Assembly: GCA_964546955.1 (NCBI GenBank)
Contig: CAZJLP010000020.1
Coordinates: 15,946 to 79,945, forward strand
Reading direction: 5' to 3'
DNA from: CAZJLP01 sp964546955
GTDB lineage: Bacteria > Verrucomicrobiota > Verrucomicrobiia > Opitutales > Opitutaceae
DNA length: 64,000 nt
Shown one piece after another: positions 1 to 7,613 of this stretch. Position numbers and translations under genes: made by a program. Each line of letters starts with the position of its first letter. Position 1 is the first letter of the stretch. The notes below the pieces were generated by a model. The model was not told where the DNA came from. It saw nothing but the letters and a program-made list of their open reading frames with translations, and made no database searches.

Positions 1-900
1 TTCCCGGAGGTCAGCCGCGACAGCGAGCGGAGTGCCGCCGAAGTAACGCTTGAACTCACGGCTGAACTGAGAAGCGCTCTCGTACCCTACTTGCTGCGCC
101 GCGCTCGCGACACTCGACCGCTGATTTACCAGGAGCAAGCGAGCCTTTTGGAGCCGGATTGTCTTCAGGTACTGCAACGGAGACGAGCCGGTGACCGCCT
201 TAAAATGGACATGGAAGGTCGTCGTACTCATGCCGGCTTCGCGCGCGAGCCGATTCATGTCGAACGTTTGGGCGCAGGCGCTGTGCAGCCAATCAAGAAT
301 CCGGCAGATCCGACCAAAGTACGTGTCGGGCGAGGCCAGGGCGCGTAGATTGGCCCCTAAAGGACCGCACAGCGCCCGATAGGCAATCTCTCGGACGTAG
401 TGCGGCCCCAGGATTTTTGCGTCCAGGGGCGACAGGAGTGTTTCCAAAAGCTGCACTACGGCCCGTTCGATCGATTCATCCAGCGGAGCTGCGTCCGCAG
501 CGCGCACAGGGTTGGCGAGGTTCTCACTGCGCGCCGGCACCTGCATGGCCAGTTCTCCCAGCAAGGTTGGCGAGAGTCCGATCGATAGTCCGTAGAGCGG
601 CTTTTTCGCGGAACCGAATGACTCGCAGTAAAACGGCAAAGGCACGGCAAGCACGAGGTAATTCCGCGAATCGTAGACGAATGAATGGTCGCCGAGGCGG
701 CCGATCTTCCGACCCTGTGCGAGCACAACGATCGAAGGATCGTACATGACGGGACTGGTCGCAACATAGTGCGTAGAACGCATGAACCTTACGCCCGGTA
801 GCTGCGACGGACTGAAGCCCTCGCCACGAGCTTGGTCGGCGATGAGGTTTACCATTCTGCGGCCCAAGGTTTCCTTCGAAGCGCCGTCGTTGCTTCTCAT
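1..900 (-). CDS. AraC-family transcriptional regulator (C-terminus cut by window edge)
   Basis: Reading the minus strand from the ATG at 900 gives an open frame of 300 codons that runs off the left edge. The N-terminal part (LVLAVPLPF, IVVLAQGRK) resembles the AraC_N cupin-like domain. The last 100 residues carry the double helix-turn-helix, with MNRLAREAGMSTTTFHVHFK and later GYESASQFSREFKRYFG, which is diagnostic of the AraC family. Two in-frame ATGs at 954 and 969 are alternative starts; 900 fits the usual family N-terminus best. The gene is divergent from the SDR gene at 1114, a common pairing of regulator and target. Inference: it controls the SDR gene; the effector is unknown. Confidence 0.88.
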   Translation of the reverse strand, partial: MRSNDGASKETLGRRMVNLIADQARGEGFSPSQLPGVRFMRSTHYVATSPVMYDPSIVVLAQGRKIGRLGDHSFVYDSRNYLVLAVPLPFYCESFGSAKKPLYGLSIGLSPTLLGELAMQVPARSENLANPVRAADAAPLDESIERAVVQLLETLLSPLDAKILGPHYVREIAYRALCGPLGANLRALASPDTYFGRICRILDWLHSACAQTFDMNRLAREAGMSTTTFHVHFKAVTGSSPLQYLKTIRLQKARLLLVNQRSSVASAAQQVGYESASQFSREFKRYFGGTPLAVAADLRE

Positions 901-1071
901 CGTCTCAAGCAATCTATGTGGGAGCTCGTGAGCAATCACTCTCTTCCAGGCCATGGTGCGAGACGCCATCACTGTGCGTCGCGGCGGGAACGCACGGCCC
1001 TGGCGTAAAATCAGGCAAATCTCGCGAAAGTCCGTGTATTGAGGCCCTCCGACTAATTTGTTAAAGTCACC

Positions 1072-1107
1072 GTGTCAGCTGCACGGGAATCCACTCGTCA
1101 GTGACAC
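1072..1107. promoter_or_regulatory. Candidate operator between AraC regulator and SDR gene
   Basis: Perfect 6-bp half sites GTGTCA (1072-1077) and TGACAC (1102-1107) face each other across 24 bp, just before the SDR start and next to a TATAAA-like box. Placement in a divergent regulator-target gap suggests a binding site for the AraC protein. This is sequence inspection only; short half sites can arise by chance. Confidence 0.3.
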
Positions 1108-1113
1108 TATAAA

Positions 1114-1842
1114 ATGAATACACGAAAATACGCATTGGTGACCGGCGCGAACAAAGGCATCGGTCTTGAGATCGCTCGGCAGTTGGCGGGCGATGGCTTC
1201 ACGGTTTTTATCGGCGGAAGAGATCCGGTAGCAACCGAGTCCGCGGCGGATCGGCTTGTAAAAGAAGGATTTGAAGTGATTGCACTCCCCCTCGACGTGA
1301 CGAATGCGAGCAGCATCGCCGCTGCGGTGGACCGAGTCTCGGCCATCACGGCCAAACTCGATGCGCTCATCAACAATGCGGGAATCCTGCGGGATGGCGC
1401 GAGCTCCGCCACGGAGTTTTCGGTCAGCGAAATGCGGACGACCTATGAAACCAATGTCTTCGGACCCGTTGCGGTGCTTCAGGCCTTCCTTCCCCTCCTT
1501 CGTGCCGCGTCGGCCGCTCGCGTCGTCAACGTATCGAGCGCCCTCGGCTCACTCTCTTTTTTGAGCGATCCTTTGTGGGAGCATGCGAACTTCAAAGGGC
1601 TCGGTTACTGTTCGTCGAAAGCCGCTCTCAATGCTGTCACGGTGCTGATGGCGGCCGCACTCCGCGGAACCTCGATCAAGGTCAACAGCGCCTGCCCTGG
1701 TTTCTGTGCCACGGATCTGAATGGCTTCAGCGGGCATCGCACCCCCACGGATGGCGCACGAATCTCGGTGAAGCTGGCAACGTTGCCCAGCGATGGCCCG
1801 TCAGGGGGATTTTTCCGTGATGAAGGTCATGTTCCCTGGTGA
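1114..1842 (+). CDS. Short-chain dehydrogenase/reductase (SDR)
   Basis: A 242-residue classical SDR predicted to use NAD(P)H to interconvert a carbonyl and an alcohol in the cytoplasm. The Rossmann motif TGANKGIG lies at residues 10-17, NNAG at 87-90, the catalytic serine around 141-142, and the YxxxK pair at Y165/K169. Length and the TGANKGIG variant match the carbonyl-reductase-like subgroup. The C-terminus ends with the usual substrate-loop region and PSGGFFRDEG. The substrate cannot be read from sequence. It is probably regulated by the divergent AraC protein. Confidence 0.9.
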   Translation: MNTRKYALVTGANKGIGLEIARQLAGDGFTVFIGGRDPVATESAADRLVKEGFEVIALPLDVTNASSIAAAVDRVSAITAKLDALINNAGILRDGASSATEFSVSEMRTTYETNVFGPVAVLQAFLPLLRAASAARVVNVSSALGSLSFLSDPLWEHANFKGLGYCSSKAALNAVTVLMAAALRGTSIKVNSACPGFCATDLNGFSGHRTPTDGARISVKLATLPSDGPSGGFFRDEGHVPW

Positions 1843-1848
1843 TTTCGT

Positions 1849-2165
1849 TTGAACCGCGAATGCGCCCGAATGGACGCGAATAGATACGGATTTCGGCGGT
1901 GGCTCGAGATTAGCGGGCGTAAGCGAGGATTAGCGTTCCTCTGGATTATGGATCAATGGATTGATCCATGTCGATCAAGCCCCCTCTCGCGCAATGGTTG
2001 CGCCGGCGGGGTAAAACTTTGCACGTTGCAATCGTTCCATGGACTGTGCGTTAGAAAATCACCTCGGCAAACAGTGAATCTTGGCATTCGGGTAATTGGA
2101 TTCTCGCTGGTTGCCCTGGCATTTTTTGGCGCGCTATCGAGGGACGATGTGATACAAGTTCCGCT
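1849..2165. other. Intergenic DNA with degenerate repeat words and a hairpin
   Basis: The segment 1855-1940 is made of short repeated words (AATGCGCCCGAATGG, GATTAGCGGGCGTAAGCG) that resemble a dispersed repeat rather than coding sequence. A perfect 9-bp hairpin (ATGGATCAA, TGGA loop) spans 1948-1969. The phrase CTTGGCATTCGGG near 2080 recurs almost exactly near 2807. A 106-codon open frame crosses the area but shows no protein-like composition. Confidence 0.5.
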
Positions 2166-2741
2166 GTGAAGCGCATACTTGGTTCAGTGGTTACGTTCGC
2201 ACTCGTCACCCTCTTCCCTATGGCTATTGCACATGCGGAGCTGCAGTTCATTGGGTACGTGTCGGCCGCATCATCCTCCCGGTTTGCACTGTACGACACC
2301 GAATCAAAAACGAGCCGTTGGCTCGGAGTCGGGGAGGAGTTCGTCGGCCACCGTATCGTGGTCTTCAACCCCGAAAAGCTGACCCTCACCGTTGTAGGTG
2401 CAGGGCAGAATCGTGTGCTGACGCTCGTCGATAACGGCATCGGCGGCAATGAACCCGCAACCGAGGAACGGGATAAGGGCTTTGCTACATCAGTCGGGGA
2501 CATGATCCGCAAGCTTTCAACCCCTGGCCGAGATATTGTCCGCCCCACGATCGAAGATCTCATTGCCGAAGCACAGAAGTTTGGCCGGGAAATCGTGCAC
2601 CGAGATACCAAGGACGGGCATGAAGTCATAATTATGGACGTTCGCGACGAACCACGCAGCCGCAGCCGGGTGTTCAACTACTCGGTGTCGCTCTCACCAA
2701 GAAAGCGCGGCGAACCGAAGAGAACATTGATCTTGCACTGA
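2166..2741 (+). CDS. Hypothetical secreted protein
   Basis: A 191-residue protein starting at GTG 2166. Residues 1-25 form a signal peptide (charged MKR, hydrophobic core, AHA cleavage site). The mature part is soluble and mixed alpha/beta: a beta-rich N-terminal half (residues 27-90; FIGYVSA, WLGVGEEF, RIVVFNPEKLTL) is followed by a charged helical half. I do not recognise a family. The N-terminal half could be a small SH3-like or pilus-assembly-accessory type fold, but this is a guess. No operon partner is evident. Confidence 0.65.
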   Translation: MKRILGSVVTFALVTLFPMAIAHAELQFIGYVSAASSSRFALYDTESKTSRWLGVGEEFVGHRIVVFNPEKLTLTVVGAGQNRVLTLVDNGIGGNEPATEERDKGFATSVGDMIRKLSTPGRDIVRPTIEDLIAEAQKFGREIVHRDTKDGHEVIIMDVRDEPRSRSRVFNYSVSLSPRKRGEPKRTLILH

Positions 2742-3194
2742 TCGCCTGGAAATTGAAATGGCCAGGGTCGAAAATGGGATAGTGGAATAGCGATAAACCG
2801 CGAATCCTGGCATTCGGGAAGCTACCCTTCTCGAGCCTGTTTGATTGGGATCACTTGGCGGAGTTGGGGGCAGCAAGGGTTACACCTGTCCGGTTGGGAA
2901 CGGCGAACGGTGATGAAGCGGTTCAGCGCGGGTCTATTTCTTGAGGTTTTTGCGACGACCCCAGGTTCTCGCCTGCACTAGGGACGGTTGCTTCGGCGGT
3001 GTGGCTGCGCAAACGGGGTCAGGCAGAAGCCCCACGGGTGATAACCTCAATTTGCGAGGGGCGGCGTTGTGTCGCTTGAAATGTTTCTGGCCCGCCGTAC
3101 GGTCCGGCGCGTTTCGCCGTTGATCCAGTTTGCGGGAGAGAAAAGGCAGAAGGCGGCGGCGTTCGCCGTCCGCATCAAAAACCAAATCCGAATC
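2742..3194. other. Intergenic region without a recognised gene
   Basis: No gene is supported here. The phrase CCTGGCATTCGGG (around 2804-2818) repeats one from the previous gap near 2080. Open frames overlapping 2934-3194 on both strands look like shadows with no family signature. The real start of the following beta-helix gene is the signal-peptide ATG at 3195. Confidence 0.45.
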
Positions 3195-5090
3195 ATGAAG
3201 CACAATGGAATGTTCGTTTCGCCTCCAGCCCCCACCGGCCTCTCGGCCGCTATTCCTCGATTCGCCGCGCTTTTGTGCGCGGCGTTCTGCAGCACCGCAA
3301 TCGGCGCCGACTTGCTGCTCACCAAGCAGATCCTGGATACGCACCAGGGGATGATCAACTTCGCGAAGTATCCGCACTCCCTCCAACCGGGCGACAAGGT
3401 GCTCATCCAAGGACACACGCGGGACCGCTTGGTCCTCGTCAATCTGACGCAGGGGTCCGCCACCGCCCCGATCACCGTGACCAACACCGGCGGTCAGTTG
3501 GTGATCGACGATGTAGGCACCACGCTGAGCACGGGCATCAAGTTGTACGGCGTCCAGAACGTCGTGCTCAAAGGAACTCCCGCGCCGGGCGCCTATGAGC
3601 ACGGCATCAAGGTGGCCAAAGCCGACTCCAACGGCGTGGACATCGACTACAACCACTACAATGAGTCGTGGATCGGGGGCACATTCGTCGAATCGAAGAA
3701 CGTGGAGGTCGCCTATCTCGAGATCGGCAACGTCGGCTTTTCCGGCATCCAAGCGAAGTACGAAGCGGGAGTCACTTATCCGGCCAACGCCCTCCTCGAC
3801 GGCTTGAAGTTACATCATAACTACATTCACGATACGCGCGGCGAGGGGCTCTATATCGGCTGGACCTTTGACGGACATCCCTGGGTGGCCAACGTGTCGA
3901 TCCATGACAATGTGATCGTCAATACGGGTTGGGACGGCATCCAGCTGAACCGCAGCAAGGGTCAGAATGCCATCTACAACAATGTCGTCGATCGCTATGC
4001 CGTCGCACCGTCCGATCTGGCGCAGAACGAGGGGATCACGGTGAGCGCGAGCCGGGTCAACATCTACAACAACTGGGTCCGCGCGGCTGGCGCGATGTCG
4101 GGCACCGCGTTGTTCTACACGCCCTATGATGCGAGCCGCATCTACAACAACGTGTTCATCCGGCCCACCGCGGAGGACGCGATCATTGTCCGCAAAGGGG
4201 CGACTGAACTGACCGCCCTCCCCTCCGCGAGGACGGATTTGATCAACAACACGATCGTGCAGCCGGTGAAGCATGGCATCACGGTTTACGATTCCGTCGA
4301 CACTCCGGTCGCGTTTCACAACAACATCATTGCCGATCCCATCGAGGGCACCTTCATCAACTCGGGTTCGCCTTCCTTCAGCCAGTCGCACAATCTTCGC
4401 GCGGAGACGGTCGCGGAAGTGCGCTTCGCCGACGCGGCCACGGACGACTACGATCTCGCGGCGGGGTCCCCTGCGATCGATGCCGGCCTCAACGCCGCGT
4501 CCTTCGGCGTCACGACTGACCTCGAGGGGGTGTCCCGGCCGCAGGGTTCAGCCTATGACGTCGGGGCGTATGAATTCGAGCAGGCCGCCACCTTCCGCGT
4601 GCTGACTCCGGCGGGCCGCGGCACGGCCGTGGGCAGCGAGTATTGCGCCGCGATTGGAGCGTTCGATGCCCAGCCCACCTGGAACGTCCAGGAGAGCAGG
4701 CCCATCGGAGACGATCCCAACGCCAATTCCGGAACGACGACGGCGTATGCCAATCGCCACTGGTACATTGACCTCGGACCCGACTGGGCGAAGGTGCGGA
4801 TCACGGGTCTTTGGACGCGTTATCGTCCCTACAGCGGAGGAAACCATCCTGGATTCGCCGCCCTTTGGTGGGACGATGACAACGACAACGTAGCCGACGG
4901 CACGCCGGCGACGGCGCTCAACTTCGCGACCGCGCAAAATCTGCCGCATGTGGCGACGCAGCAGTGGGCGCGCGATCGGGAATTTGCGTCGCCCGTCGTG
5001 CCAGCCGGACGGTACCTGGTGATCAGCACGGGGCCCGCGCCGACCGATCGTCCGAACGAATTCGCGATCATCGGTTACACGACGCCCTGA
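3195..5090 (+). CDS. Secreted right-handed parallel beta-helix protein
   Basis: A 631-residue exported protein. The start at 3195 gives a signal peptide (residues 1-38, ending STAIGA). An upstream start at 3069 only adds low-quality residues. Residues about 40-470 contain many short coils with asparagine ladders (LHHNYIHDTRG, IHDNVIVNTGWDGIQLN, IYNNWVRA, IYNNVFI, FHNNIIADP), typical of the pectate-lyase-like parallel beta-helix fold (PbH1 repeats). A C-terminal beta-rich domain (about 485-631; WYIDLGPDWAKVRITGLWTR) probably serves as an accessory or attachment module. Likely a polysaccharide-binding or cleaving enzyme; the substrate is unknown. Confidence 0.82.
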   Translation: MKHNGMFVSPPAPTGLSAAIPRFAALLCAAFCSTAIGADLLLTKQILDTHQGMINFAKYPHSLQPGDKVLIQGHTRDRLVLVNLTQGSATAPITVTNTGGQLVIDDVGTTLSTGIKLYGVQNVVLKGTPAPGAYEHGIKVAKADSNGVDIDYNHYNESWIGGTFVESKNVEVAYLEIGNVGFSGIQAKYEAGVTYPANALLDGLKLHHNYIHDTRGEGLYIGWTFDGHPWVANVSIHDNVIVNTGWDGIQLNRSKGQNAIYNNVVDRYAVAPSDLAQNEGITVSASRVNIYNNWVRAAGAMSGTALFYTPYDASRIYNNVFIRPTAEDAIIVRKGATELTALPSARTDLINNTIVQPVKHGITVYDSVDTPVAFHNNIIADPIEGTFINSGSPSFSQSHNLRAETVAEVRFADAATDDYDLAAGSPAIDAGLNAASFGVTTDLEGVSRPQGSAYDVGAYEFEQAATFRVLTPAGRGTAVGSEYCAAIGAFDAQPTWNVQESRPIGDDPNANSGTTTAYANRHWYIDLGPDWAKVRITGLWTRYRPYSGGNHPGFAALWWDDDNDNVADGTPATALNFATAQNLPHVATQQWARDREFASPVVPAGRYLVISTGPAPTDRPNEFAIIGYTTP

Positions 5091-5107
5091 GCCCGGCCCA
5101 CGAACCG

Positions 5108-5199
5108 CCACGGGGGGGCCACCGAACAGAGCCAGCCTCTTTCGTCGAAATGAGGTTGGTCCCCCGTGGACAACGGCCGCCCGAGAATCTGGGCGGCCG
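5108..5199. other. Two hairpins downstream of beta-helix gene
   Basis: A broad inverted repeat (CCACGGGGG near 5108 pairing with CCCCCGTGG near 5161) is followed by a perfect 9-bp hairpin CGGCCGCCC/GGGCGGCCG at 5174-5199. There is no T-run after it, so this is not a textbook intrinsic terminator, though it may act in transcription termination or RNA 3' stability. Confidence 0.4.
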
Positions 5200-5333
5200 C
5201 GCCTGACGGCGATTTTCTCGCAAAGGTTTCGAAGGAGGCGAAGGCGGGTTAGACGCCCAGCGGCTTGCGTGCGCTTGAATCGAACGAACGCTGGCAGCGC
5301 CGAAGGGAATATGCCATATCAGCCGGACCAGCT

Positions 5334-5750
5334 ATGAAAACCCTCTTCACGGTCTTGTGTTTCACTGTTGTGCAGGTTTGGGCAGCGTCGGCGCCCTCGG
5401 ACGAATTGAGCCAGCTCCTTGTGGGGACTTGGCAATCTCAGCCCATCAGCGACAAGCATCCGATTGGCCAATCAACCTATTTCGCAGACGGCACGGGCAT
5501 CGAAATGGTACCGAAAAAGGACCCGTCGGCTCCGCTCACCCGGGTGAGTTTGAAGTGGAGGATCAAAGATAAGGTGCTGATCCTGACCAGTGTATCTTCC
5601 AGCGACCCCGATCATGTCCCCGTCGGTGTGGAAATCCAGGACCGCATCGTCTCCCTCACGGCTGAGCAATTCGTCTTCGAGCCTGTCGCGGGCTACCCGG
5701 GCGAGACGCCGAAACGCATCACCGTGTTCAGAAAAAAGCCGGTCGGTTGA
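5334..5750 (+). CDS. Small secreted protein, lipocalin-like
   Basis: A 138-residue protein with a signal peptide at residues 1-18 (MKTLFTVLCFTVVQVWA). The ATG at 5334 is preferred because the upstream ATG at 5265 would bury the signal peptide. The mature part (LLVGTWQSQPI, STYFADGTGIEM, LKWRIKDKVLILTSV, EQFVFEP) has the length and beta-strand pattern of small lipocalin-like (DUF-type) domains with a GTW motif at the first strand. Function unknown. It ends 27 bp from the convergent membrane protein gene. Confidence 0.65.
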   Translation: MKTLFTVLCFTVVQVWAASAPSDELSQLLVGTWQSQPISDKHPIGQSTYFADGTGIEMVPKKDPSAPLTRVSLKWRIKDKVLILTSVSSSDPDHVPVGVEIQDRIVSLTAEQFVFEPVAGYPGETPKRITVFRKKPVG

Positions 5751-5777
5751 CCGACCGGCGTGTTCTGAAGCAATTCC

Positions 5778-6686
5778 CTACCCCGTTGGCGCATCCGCGG
5801 CAACGGCGGGTCGGGCGACGGGTTTTGTCAGCAGGCGTTCCACCCCGCGCTGGATAATCGGGCCGAGTATAAGGATGGCAGGGATGACCAACACATAACC
5901 GATCGCCCAGGATCGGAGCCAGGTCCGGAGAAACCGGTCGTTGTAGCCGAGGTTGAGGGAAAGGAGGGTGAAGGAGAGTACGCCCGTGGTGACCACTCCC
6001 ATGATCAGCGCGAAGGCCACCCTTTGTTTGAGGCTCGGAGGCCCCGAAAGGCCGCGATCGGGTGCCGTAGCCGGCTCCAGTGACAACCGAGCCGCGCCGG
6101 CGGCGGCCGATGCGCCGCGTGGAAGCTCTCGCAGTCGGTGAAAGAGCACAACATGGCTCGCGATCAACAGAGGTACGAAGAACAACGGAACGAGCACGAG
6201 AGGAAAGCGGGCGATTTCGATCATGGATCCCGGATGCGCGACGTTCAGCCACGCTCCGGTGCCGACCGCGACGACCAGATCGAGCAATGAAAACGCGTTC
6301 CACCAAGGGAGAAGGCGTCGCAGAAGCGCCTCGTCACGCAGGAGCAGCAGCCCCCACGCGCCAGCCGCAGCTGCGATGTCTCCCCACCCTGCCCGGTAAG
6401 CGAAATCCGCGGGGAGCCGTCCCCAGGCATGCAGCCACAGAAAATAGATCCCGACAAAACGGACGAGATGAAGCGCGAGCAGGGACCGCAGGCTCAGCCC
6501 CGAGACCACGCTCGCGAGCCACGCCCAGCGGCGGCTGCCGATCGAAAGCACAATCGCCGGAGCCGCGACCAGCAATGGCACAACAAACGAAGGAAGATGA
6601 CGGAGCACTTCGAAGGCGCCCGCGGTCGCCACGGCGACAGCCCAGGCGGCGAGGAGGAGAAGGAAACGTTGGCGAGGAAGATTCAT
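5778..6686 (-). CDS. Multi-pass membrane protein with C-terminal DUF2798 domain
   Basis: A 302-residue integral membrane protein with about seven hydrophobic segments. The C-terminal 70 residues (FALIMGVVTTGVLSFTLL, NLGYNDRFLRTWLRSW, GPIIQRGVERL) match the DUF2798 pattern, normally a free-standing protein of about 75 residues. The N-terminal 200 residues are a separate membrane domain I do not recognise, so this is a fusion. I chose ATG 6686 because the alternative GTG at 6695 would lie inside the operator at 6691-6713. Divergent from the HxlR regulator gene and probably its target. Function unknown. Confidence 0.72.
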   Translation of the reverse strand: MNLPRQRFLLLLAAWAVAVATAGAFEVLRHLPSFVVPLLVAAPAIVLSIGSRRWAWLASVVSGLSLRSLLALHLVRFVGIYFLWLHAWGRLPADFAYRAGWGDIAAAAGAWGLLLLRDEALLRRLLPWWNAFSLLDLVVAVGTGAWLNVAHPGSMIEIARFPLVLVPLFFVPLLIASHVVLFHRLRELPRGASAAAGAARLSLEPATAPDRGLSGPPSLKQRVAFALIMGVVTTGVLSFTLLSLNLGYNDRFLRTWLRSWAIGYVLVIPAILILGPIIQRGVERLLTKPVARPAVAADAPTG

Positions 6687-6690
6687 AAGT

Positions 6691-6713
6691 GTCACTTGTC
6701 TTTTGAAAGTAAC
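6691..6713. promoter_or_regulatory. Candidate HxlR operator, site 1
   Basis: An imperfect 23-bp palindrome, GTCACTTGT-CTTTT-GAAAGTAAC, directly upstream of the membrane protein start. It matches site 2 (6728-6750) in arm sequence, arm length and 5-bp spacer, with 37 bp between centres. Two like sites in a divergent regulator-target gap strongly suggest binding by the HxlR protein. Confidence 0.65.
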
Positions 6714-6727
6714 ACGAGGCTCGCCTT

Positions 6728-6750
6728 GTTACTTGCTTTTTGCAAGTAAC
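6728..6750. promoter_or_regulatory. Candidate HxlR operator, site 2 (perfect palindrome)
   Basis: A perfect inverted repeat GTTACTTGC-TTTTT-GCAAGTAAC ending 17 bp before the HxlR start codon, so binding here would be expected to block the regulator's own transcription. See site 1 at 6691-6713. Confidence 0.7.
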
Positions 6751-6767
6751 ATTTTTATCCTGCCGCC

Positions 6768-7163
6768 ATGCCTCGAACCCGCAACATCTTACCGCCCCTT
6801 CGCTCGAGCTGTCCCATCTCCGGCAGCCTCGATCTCGTCGGCGACAAATGGACGCTCCTCGTGGTGCGGGACCTACTGATGGGCAAGTCGCGCTACGGCG
6901 ACTTCGCCGCAGCGCCGGAAGGCATCCCGTCCAACCTTCTGGCCGACCGTCTCAACCGTTTAGAGGCGGCCGGAATCGTGACCCGCAAACCGTATCAGAG
7001 GAAACCCGCGCGCTACGCTTATGCCCTGACCCGAAAAGGCGAGGAGCTGAGTGGCGTGCTGATCGCGCTCGGCCGATGGGGACAACGCCACATTCCGGGC
7101 ACGAAGATCCCGGAAACAATGGGTGTGGCATTGGGTGCAAGAATCAACCCCATGAGCGGATGA
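6768..7163 (+). CDS. HxlR-family winged-helix transcriptional regulator
   Basis: A 131-residue DNA-binding regulator. Hallmarks of HxlR/MarR-like winged helices are present: SCPISGSLDLVGDKWTLLVV at residues 14-33, then SRYGDF, GIPSNLLADRLNRLEAAGIV and the wing YALTRKGEEL. Cys15 occupies the position of the conserved N-terminal cysteine that in several family members senses oxidants or electrophiles. The gene is divergent from the DUF2798 fusion protein with two palindromic sites between them, so autoregulation and control of that gene are likely. The inducer is unknown. Confidence 0.9.
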   Translation: MPRTRNILPPLRSSCPISGSLDLVGDKWTLLVVRDLLMGKSRYGDFAAAPEGIPSNLLADRLNRLEAAGIVTRKPYQRKPARYAYALTRKGEELSGVLIALGRWGQRHIPGTKIPETMGVALGARINPMSG

Positions 7164-7280
7164 GGGAGCTTGCGGTGGCGAGGGAGATCGAAAGGGCGTA
7201 GTCGAAACGGTGGACTCGCCCGTCGTGGCGACGGACGTCGCACGCGAACATTCGCGCAGCGGTGGTGCGGCTATCGAACT

Positions 7281-7301
7281 AACCTGCCGGGACGGCAGGT
7301 T
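7281..7301. repeat. Small hairpin repeat, copy 1
   Basis: A 21-bp sequence with arms AACCTGCCG and CGGCAGGTT around GGA. The identical 21 bp recurs at 32539-32559 with a shared CGAAC left flank and TTCC right flank, so this is a dispersed element rather than a chance palindrome. Confidence 0.7.
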
Positions 7302-7368
7302 CCACCTCCGGCGCTCGAACTAAGATTAGGGCGTGTTAAGAGAAAGATGAGCCTCTGAAAAACGGATT

Positions 7369-7518
7369 GAAGGTAGGGCGAACCGTCCCCGGTGAGCCGT
7401 CGAAGCGGACACCGGTGCAGAGGAACGTCGTACCGACGCCAAATTCGCGCCGCGACGAGAATGTTATGACATGTCCCTCGCACACGACGGCTCACCGGGG
7501 ACGTTTCGCCCTACCTTC
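7369..7518. repeat. GGTAGGG inverted-repeat element, copy 1
   Basis: A 150-bp element bounded by 34-bp arms at 7369-7402 and 7485-7518 that pair almost perfectly. Each outer end reads GAAGGTAGGGCG and each inner end GAGCCGTCG. The interior contains GACGCCAAA. Copies with different arm interiors but the same ends are at 41408-41553 and 54645-54785; a single arm is at 28374-28405. No coding capacity. It resembles a MITE or REP-type element, but the mobilising enzyme is not in this window. Confidence 0.8.
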
Positions 7519-7613
7519 CGATCCTCATTCCCAACCACGCCTAGATAAGGAATAGAGAGAAAGATCGCGGAGGGCCGCCGCGGGGGAATCAAACGAGCAC
7601 ACTCGGCGCGGTC

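Larger units (their letters stand above)
7164..7613. other. Intergenic repeat island 1
   Basis: A 450-bp gap between the HxlR gene and the convergent decarboxylase gene. It holds a small perfect hairpin (7281-7301), a 150-bp inverted-repeat element (7369-7518) and two purine-rich words ending in AGAGAAAGAT (around 7339 and 7552). No coding sequence is supported. Confidence 0.6.

Noticed and set aside
1849..2169. 106-codon open frame downstream of the SDR gene
   Set aside because: Its DNA is made of repeat-like words and a palindrome, the residue composition is not protein-like, and it overlaps the start of the signal-peptide protein at 2166.
7369..7518. Insertion sequence with transposase
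   Set aside because: The element is only 150 bp with no coding capacity. It may be a non-autonomous element, but no transposase gene was found in the window.
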